From: Myxococcales bacterium | GTDB lineage: Bacteria > Myxococcota_A > Polyangia > Haliangiales > Haliangiaceae | DNA: 64,000 bases | Reading direction: 5' to 3' | Assembly (NCBI GenBank): GCA_016716835.1 | Contig: JADJUW010000001.1 | Location: forward strand, 1,818,001-1,882,000 | The notes under the pieces: model-generated | Seen by the model: the letters and a program-made list of their open reading frames with translations, nothing else | What the model was told of the DNA's origin: nothing | The model's database searches: none | Position numbers and translations under genes: made by a program | Shown here: one piece after another, positions 56,858 to 64,000 of the stretch | Layout of the letters: every line of letters begins with the position of its first letter | Numbering within the stretch: the first letter of the stretch is position 1

Positions 56858-57460
56858 ATGCGTCGCTTTTTCACGCCGACCGAAACGGTCGCGAGCCTCT
56901 TGATCGCCATTGTGGTGGGTTTGCCTGCGGGCTGCGCCAGCGACGACCCTGCCGCGGCGCCCCCGCCCGATGCGCCACCGCCGGTGACGCAGCCTCCGAG
57001 CCTGGCCACTTGCGATGGCAATTGCGCCATCCTCGACGCGGACGCGAGCAACACGACGCTTAGCGTTGCCTTCGATCGTGCCTATTTTGGCGTGACGACC
57101 GATGGCGGCAATCAAACCTTATACCTCGAGCTGTATCGCGGCGGTGATGATGGCTGCCCGTCCGAGGCTTCGGCAACGCCGGCGCAAACGCTCATCATTG
57201 CCGGCCTGCCGGTCTTCGCAAATCGCGACGATCTCAGCGCGGCCGATGGCATTACCAGCAGCTTGTTAGATTTCGCGGGCGACCTTACCGAGGTCTTGGC
57301 GCCGTCGAGCGCGACGTCGATCGCCATCGAGCCAACCGCCATCTCCATGGCCAACCCGCGGCTGGTGGCCTTTGACTTCGACGTCAGCTACGAAAACAAC
57401 CTCGCGGCGGCCGGCCACGTTTATGCAACGCATTGCGCGTCACTCGACGCCACGCGCTAG
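56858..57460 (+). CDS. Hypothetical lipoprotein
   Basis: 200 aa. Signal peptide with lipobox (IAIVVGLPAGCASDD, Cys26) and a short Pro-rich linker; the mature domain is beta-rich with a disulphide candidate (CDGNC) and repeats such as LYLELYRGGDDGCPS and IAIEPTAISMANPRLVAFDF. No family recognised. It lies head-to-head with the S9 peptidase at 71 bp. Confidence 0.6.
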   Translation: MRRFFTPTETVASLLIAIVVGLPAGCASDDPAAAPPPDAPPPVTQPPSLATCDGNCAILDADASNTTLSVAFDRAYFGVTTDGGNQTLYLELYRGGDDGCPSEASATPAQTLIIAGLPVFANRDDLSAADGITSSLLDFAGDLTEVLAPSSATSIAIEPTAISMANPRLVAFDFDVSYENNLAAAGHVYATHCASLDATR

Positions 57461-57471
57461 CCACAACGAAG

Positions 57472-58491
57472 CTAGAACGACCACGTCGTCGCGAGGCCCG
57501 TGAGGTCGCGGCCGATGATTGGCACCACCGACAGTCGCGCTGGCGCAGCGGGCGCGCCCGGGGCGGCCTCATCGGGCCAAACCGCGCGCGGCTTATTTAG
57601 AATGAGCAACGTGATTCCGGTCGCCGTCAGCGCGCCGCCGACCGCAAAGCCCGCGATCCCCAGCGCGCTCTGACGCTTCATTGACGCGTCGAGGTCTGAC
57701 AACAGCGGATTGCGATCGTCCCACTGCGCCCGCGCACAGCCTGTGGGGCACGTCGCGCCGTAGAGATCGTTAAATTGTTGTTTATCGCCGAGCGCCTGCG
57801 CGTACAAAAGCCCTCCAAAGCCCGCGACCACGACCCCCGCGGCCGCGACCGTATACGGCACCCACGTCTTTTTGTAGCGACGCACGTACTTGGGCTGAAT
57901 CGGCTGCATCGTGATCACCACGGCAACGGTTTCGTTGCCTACCACGTCTGGCTCACGGGTCAGCGTTTGCATGCCCTTGCGCGTCGCGGTGACGATATGG
58001 CGCTGACCGGCGCGTGCGATCTTGGTGGCGACGCCCGCATCCGTTAGCACGACGTCGCCATTGAGCTTGATCTCGGCACCCGCGGTCGTGTTCTTGATCT
58101 CGATGGTGCCGATCTTCTTCTTAATCATCTCGAAGCGCTTTTGCGCGACCTCGTGATTGCTGCCGAGTGGCTCGCTGCCAAAGGCGAAGGCGGCCTGCAT
58201 GTGTTCGTACGCCTCGACCGGCTTATCGAGTTCGTTGTAGGCAATCGCTAGCGGCGCGTGAATGGCCGGGTGGTCCCAAATCGCCAGGGCCTCGAGATAG
58301 AGCTCGACGGCGCGACTTACCGAGGCGTCATTGTATTGCTCATCGGCACGTGCCACCAAGGCGCGCGCACGCGCGCGCTGCTCCTCCGTCGCGGCCTCCC
58401 ATGGCCGAGGCTGAGCCGTGGCGGCCGCAGGCCCATCCCAGCCCACCAGCGCCAATGAACTTGCAACCAGCGCGAGGATCAACTGCTTCAC
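57472..58491 (-). CDS. TPR/PEGA-like exported protein with membrane segment
   Basis: 339 aa. Signal peptide (LILALVASSLALVG), then two TPR-like helices (RALVARADEQYNDASVSRAVE, PLAIAYNELDKPVEAYEHMQ). Next comes a PEGA-like beta module (IEIKNTTAGAEIKLNGDVVL) and one transmembrane pair (TVAAAGVVVAGFGGLLYAQA and GIAGFAVGGALTATGITLLI). Typical of myxobacterial proteins that scaffold on the periplasmic side. The gene converges on its 56858 neighbour (11 bp) and is divergent from the next kinase. Confidence 0.68.
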   Translation of the reverse strand: MKQLILALVASSLALVGWDGPAAATAQPRPWEAATEEQRARARALVARADEQYNDASVSRAVELYLEALAIWDHPAIHAPLAIAYNELDKPVEAYEHMQAAFAFGSEPLGSNHEVAQKRFEMIKKKIGTIEIKNTTAGAEIKLNGDVVLTDAGVATKIARAGQRHIVTATRKGMQTLTREPDVVGNETVAVVITMQPIQPKYVRRYKKTWVPYTVAAAGVVVAGFGGLLYAQALGDKQQFNDLYGATCPTGCARAQWDDRNPLLSDLDASMKRQSALGIAGFAVGGALTATGITLLILNKPRAVWPDEAAPGAPAAPARLSVVPIIGRDLTGLATTWSF

Positions 58492-58640
58492 GCCGACAAT
58501 GATAGCGCTGTTCGAACCAAGGATACCAGGCCCGGTGCCATCGCGCGCCGCCGCTTCACCGCGCGCAGGCTATCCCGAAATGTCAGCCCTAACCCACATT
58601 GAGAACTCGCCATAGGCGCCGCATAATAAAAAAAGCGGCT

Positions 58641-61622
<2,982 letters not shown>

Positions 61623-61737
61623 GGCTGCCCGTTTTATTGCGCGCCCCCAGGTTTGCGGCGCTCAGATGAGCCCGCCGGCGCCTCCTGCTTGCAAAAGCCG
61701 CCCTGCTGGCGTAATAGCCGCAGTAGAGGATATTCAC

Positions 61738-62169
<432 letters not shown>

Positions 62170-62206
62170 CTCGCTTTGATTTTGTGGCATAGTGCGCGAT
62201 GGCGCT

Positions 62207-64000
62207 ATGCTCGAACCATCTCCCCATACGCCTGGCCTGCCAACGCAGGGCGAATTCGCCGCCGCGATGGGCGTGCGCGACCAACCCGTGGTTGCCGTGG
62301 TGCGCGGACTCATCGCGGGCTGTGCGCCGACCACGCCTCCAGTGGCCGCATCCCCAAGCTCGCCCTCCGAACCCGACGACCAGCTGAGGGCGCTTGAGCA
62401 GCTAGGTCGCTTTATCGTTGACGGCCCTGAGGTGCGGGAGACCGATGTCATGGCCTTGCCCGGCGAGCTGGGCAGCAAGCTAGGCCGCCAACAACTGTGT
62501 CGCCTTGAGCTGTTGACGCGCTGCCTAGAGCTTTTGCCTGCCGCGGGCGATCTCGCGCGGGCGTGTCTTGGCGCCGTGCTCGCGCGCTCCAACGCCATCT
62601 CGCTGTTTGCGGAGGTGGGGTTGCCAAACGACCGCGGCCTGGTTGCCGAGACCTCCGACCGTCTGGCGCGACGTTGGTTGCCGCAGCCGCCCGATGCCCA
62701 GAACTTGGCGGCGCTCGGCTTTCGCATTCTCGATGACGACAATCTCGAGCTCGAGGACCTCGTCGCGATCGCGGGCCCGGTGTGGTTTCGCCTCGCACGT
62801 GCGCTTGAGCTGATGGCGCAGCCAAGCACCGATGCACGCGACGCGGTGTATCTGCTCGCCGCCCGCCTCGCGGCGCTGGGGCTTGCGGAAGATATTCGCG
62901 CCCGCACGCCGGTAACTCAGGCAGGCATCTCCGCCTCGCCTTTTCTGCGCCTCGCGCGCGCTTCGTTGATCGATCTACCCGACGAGATAGCGGCGTGCCG
63001 GGGCCAACTCGCCGAGATAGGCGTCTCGCTCGAAGACGCCGGCGTCAGCGTGGATCTCGTCTATTCGCTCGATACGATTGAGCGCGGCCTGGCGCGTATG
63101 GAGGCGTTGCTGCCCTTTGCCACCCACCCGCAAGCGGTTTCTGAGGCGGTGGTTGTGCGCTTGGTTGGCCAGCTCACGAGCGGCTTGCAAGGCGAGCGCT
63201 CGTTTCGCAGCCTGCTTGCCGATAACTTTCGCCTGCTCGCGCGCAAGGTCATTGAGCGTGCGGGCAAGACCGGCGAGCACTATGTCACCACCACCCGCAC
63301 CGAATACTGGAAGATGCTGGCCTCCGCTGGGGGCGGTGGCGTTTTGACCGCCGGCACGGCGATCACCAAGTTTTTCATTAAGTGGGCGCAGCTGCCGCCG
63401 TTCATCGACGGCGTAGCCTCGTCACTGCTCTACGCCCTGAGCTTCATTGCGATTCAGCTCGCGGGCTTCACCCTCGCCACCAAGCAACCTTCGATGACCG
63501 CGGCTGCCTTGGCCGGCACGTTGCGCGAGGCCAGCGGCCACGCGCGCACGTCGGGCCTCGTCGAACTCATCGCCCAGATCAGCCGTTCGCAGTTCGCCGC
63601 GGCGGTTGGCAACATCACGCTCGTCGTCATCGTCGCGTTTGGCTTTGATGCCGCCCACTTGCATCTTACGGGCCGGCCATTTCTCGACGCCCGTTCGGCC
63701 CAGTACACCATCGCCTCCTTCCACCCCACGCAAAGCGGTACGCTGTGGTTTGCCGCATTTACCGGCGTCTTGTTGTGGTGTTCAAGCCTGTTTTCCGGAT
63801 GGTTTGAAAACGCGATCGTGTTTCGCCGCATCCCCGAGGCCCTGGCCCACCACCGCGTGGGTCGTCGCGTCGGCCGTCGCCGCATGCAGGCCGTGGCGGA
63901 TTTCGTGGAGCGGCAAGCCGCCGGCTTTGGCGGCAGCGTCTCGCTTGGCGTGTTGCTTGGCATGACGCCGGTGTTTGCAAAATTTGTCGGGTTGCCAATC
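62207..64000 (+). CDS. Membrane protein of the site-specific recombinase (Gcr, PF10136-like) family, N-terminal 598 aa
   Basis: The frame starts at ATG 62207 and is open to the window's right edge. A long soluble helical part (1 to about 380) contains LARSNAISLFAEVGLPNDRG and FRSLLADNFRLLARKVIERA, then TGEHYVTTTRTEYWKMLASA, followed by membrane helices (IDGVASSLLYALSFIAIQLA, SQFAAAVGNITLVVIVAF). This architecture matches the family annotated as site-specific recombinase (Gcr); there is no evidence here for recombinase chemistry. The C-terminus is outside the window. Confidence 0.7.
   Translation, partial: MLEPSPHTPGLPTQGEFAAAMGVRDQPVVAVVRGLIAGCAPTTPPVAASPSSPSEPDDQLRALEQLGRFIVDGPEVRETDVMALPGELGSKLGRQQLCRLELLTRCLELLPAAGDLARACLGAVLARSNAISLFAEVGLPNDRGLVAETSDRLARRWLPQPPDAQNLAALGFRILDDDNLELEDLVAIAGPVWFRLARALELMAQPSTDARDAVYLLAARLAALGLAEDIRARTPVTQAGISASPFLRLARASLIDLPDEIAACRGQLAEIGVSLEDAGVSVDLVYSLDTIERGLARMEALLPFATHPQAVSEAVVVRLVGQLTSGLQGERSFRSLLADNFRLLARKVIERAGKTGEHYVTTTRTEYWKMLASAGGGGVLTAGTAITKFFIKWAQLPPFIDGVASSLLYALSFIAIQLAGFTLATKQPSMTAAALAGTLREASGHARTSGLVELIAQISRSQFAAAVGNITLVVIVAFGFDAAHLHLTGRPFLDARSAQYTIASFHPTQSGTLWFAAFTGVLLWCSSLFSGWFENAIVFRRIPEALAHHRVGRRVGRRRMQAVADFVERQAAGFGGSVSLGVLLGMTPVFAKFVGLPI

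Noticed and set aside
56788..57054. Extension of the S9 peptidase upstream of 56787
   Set aside because: It overlaps the opposing lipoprotein gene; the signal peptide and lipobox begin at 56787.
62448..62837. Minus-strand frame under the right-edge gene
   Set aside because: Arginine/proline-rich shadow composition; the plus-strand frame is open for 598 codons with family motifs.

Overview
The window is high-GC DNA from what looks like a predatory or fruiting-type deltaproteobacterium (Myxococcota). This is inferred from gene content, not from a marker gene. Supporting signs are several eukaryote-like Ser/Thr kinases (one apparently a pseudokinase), three sigma-54 regulators (one degenerate), many lipoproteins, a C1 protease with a Cys/Asp-rich MopE-like linker, a type II secretion GspC with a periplasmic CxxC, and paired SPFH/flotillin-like proteins. 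Coding density is very high. No gap exceeds about 270 bp, and I saw no rRNA, tRNA or CRISPR array.

Layout: 1-3462 (minus) is a regulator-gspC-(gspC-like copy)-gspD operon whose secretin gene runs off the left edge. 3654-5171 is a secreted or lipidated papain-like protease. 5161-10246 (minus) is pgeF, two tandem cyclophilin lipoproteins and a large membrane histidine kinase. 10312-11723 holds an unknown protein and a degenerate zinc-type dehydrogenase. 11734-13545 is a zinc-ribbon pseudokinase. 14005-20540 (minus) is a ParA/J-like/HTH fusion upstream of a tight run: 89-aa protein, RluD-type synthase, truncated yicC, gmk and rel/spo. 20626-24182 is an NtrB/NtrC-type pair, followed by a beta-barrel protein and an MscS channel with a cyclic-nucleotide domain, the latter bracketed by 50-bp inverted repeats.

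28712-30504 is the clearest foreign segment: a low-GC LRR gene plus an unknown gene between two 95%-identical 142-bp elements with terminal inverted repeats. Then come two envelope proteins, a Fic protein, a flotillin-flotillin-NfeD operon, panD, a frameshifted quinone oxidoreductase, and a minus-strand run mpl(GNAT fusion)-IMPase-mobA-dusB-degenerate Fis-type regulator.

From 45300 come the TCA and nucleotide genes (sucCD, mdh, ndk), interspersed with kinases, lipoproteins, an S9 peptidase, a kinase-STAND fusion, and at the right edge a partial membrane protein of the so-called site-specific recombinase (Gcr) family.

Functionally, the housekeeping themes are stringent response and nucleotide supply (rel/spo, gmk, ndk), peptidoglycan recycling and editing (mpl, pgeF), succinyl-CoA/malate steps (sucCD, mdh), RNA modification (rluD, dusB) and pantothenate (panD). 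The accessory themes are secretion, extracytoplasmic proteolysis and Ser/Thr or sigma-54 signalling. All assignments come from reading translated sequence by eye; no database search was run.
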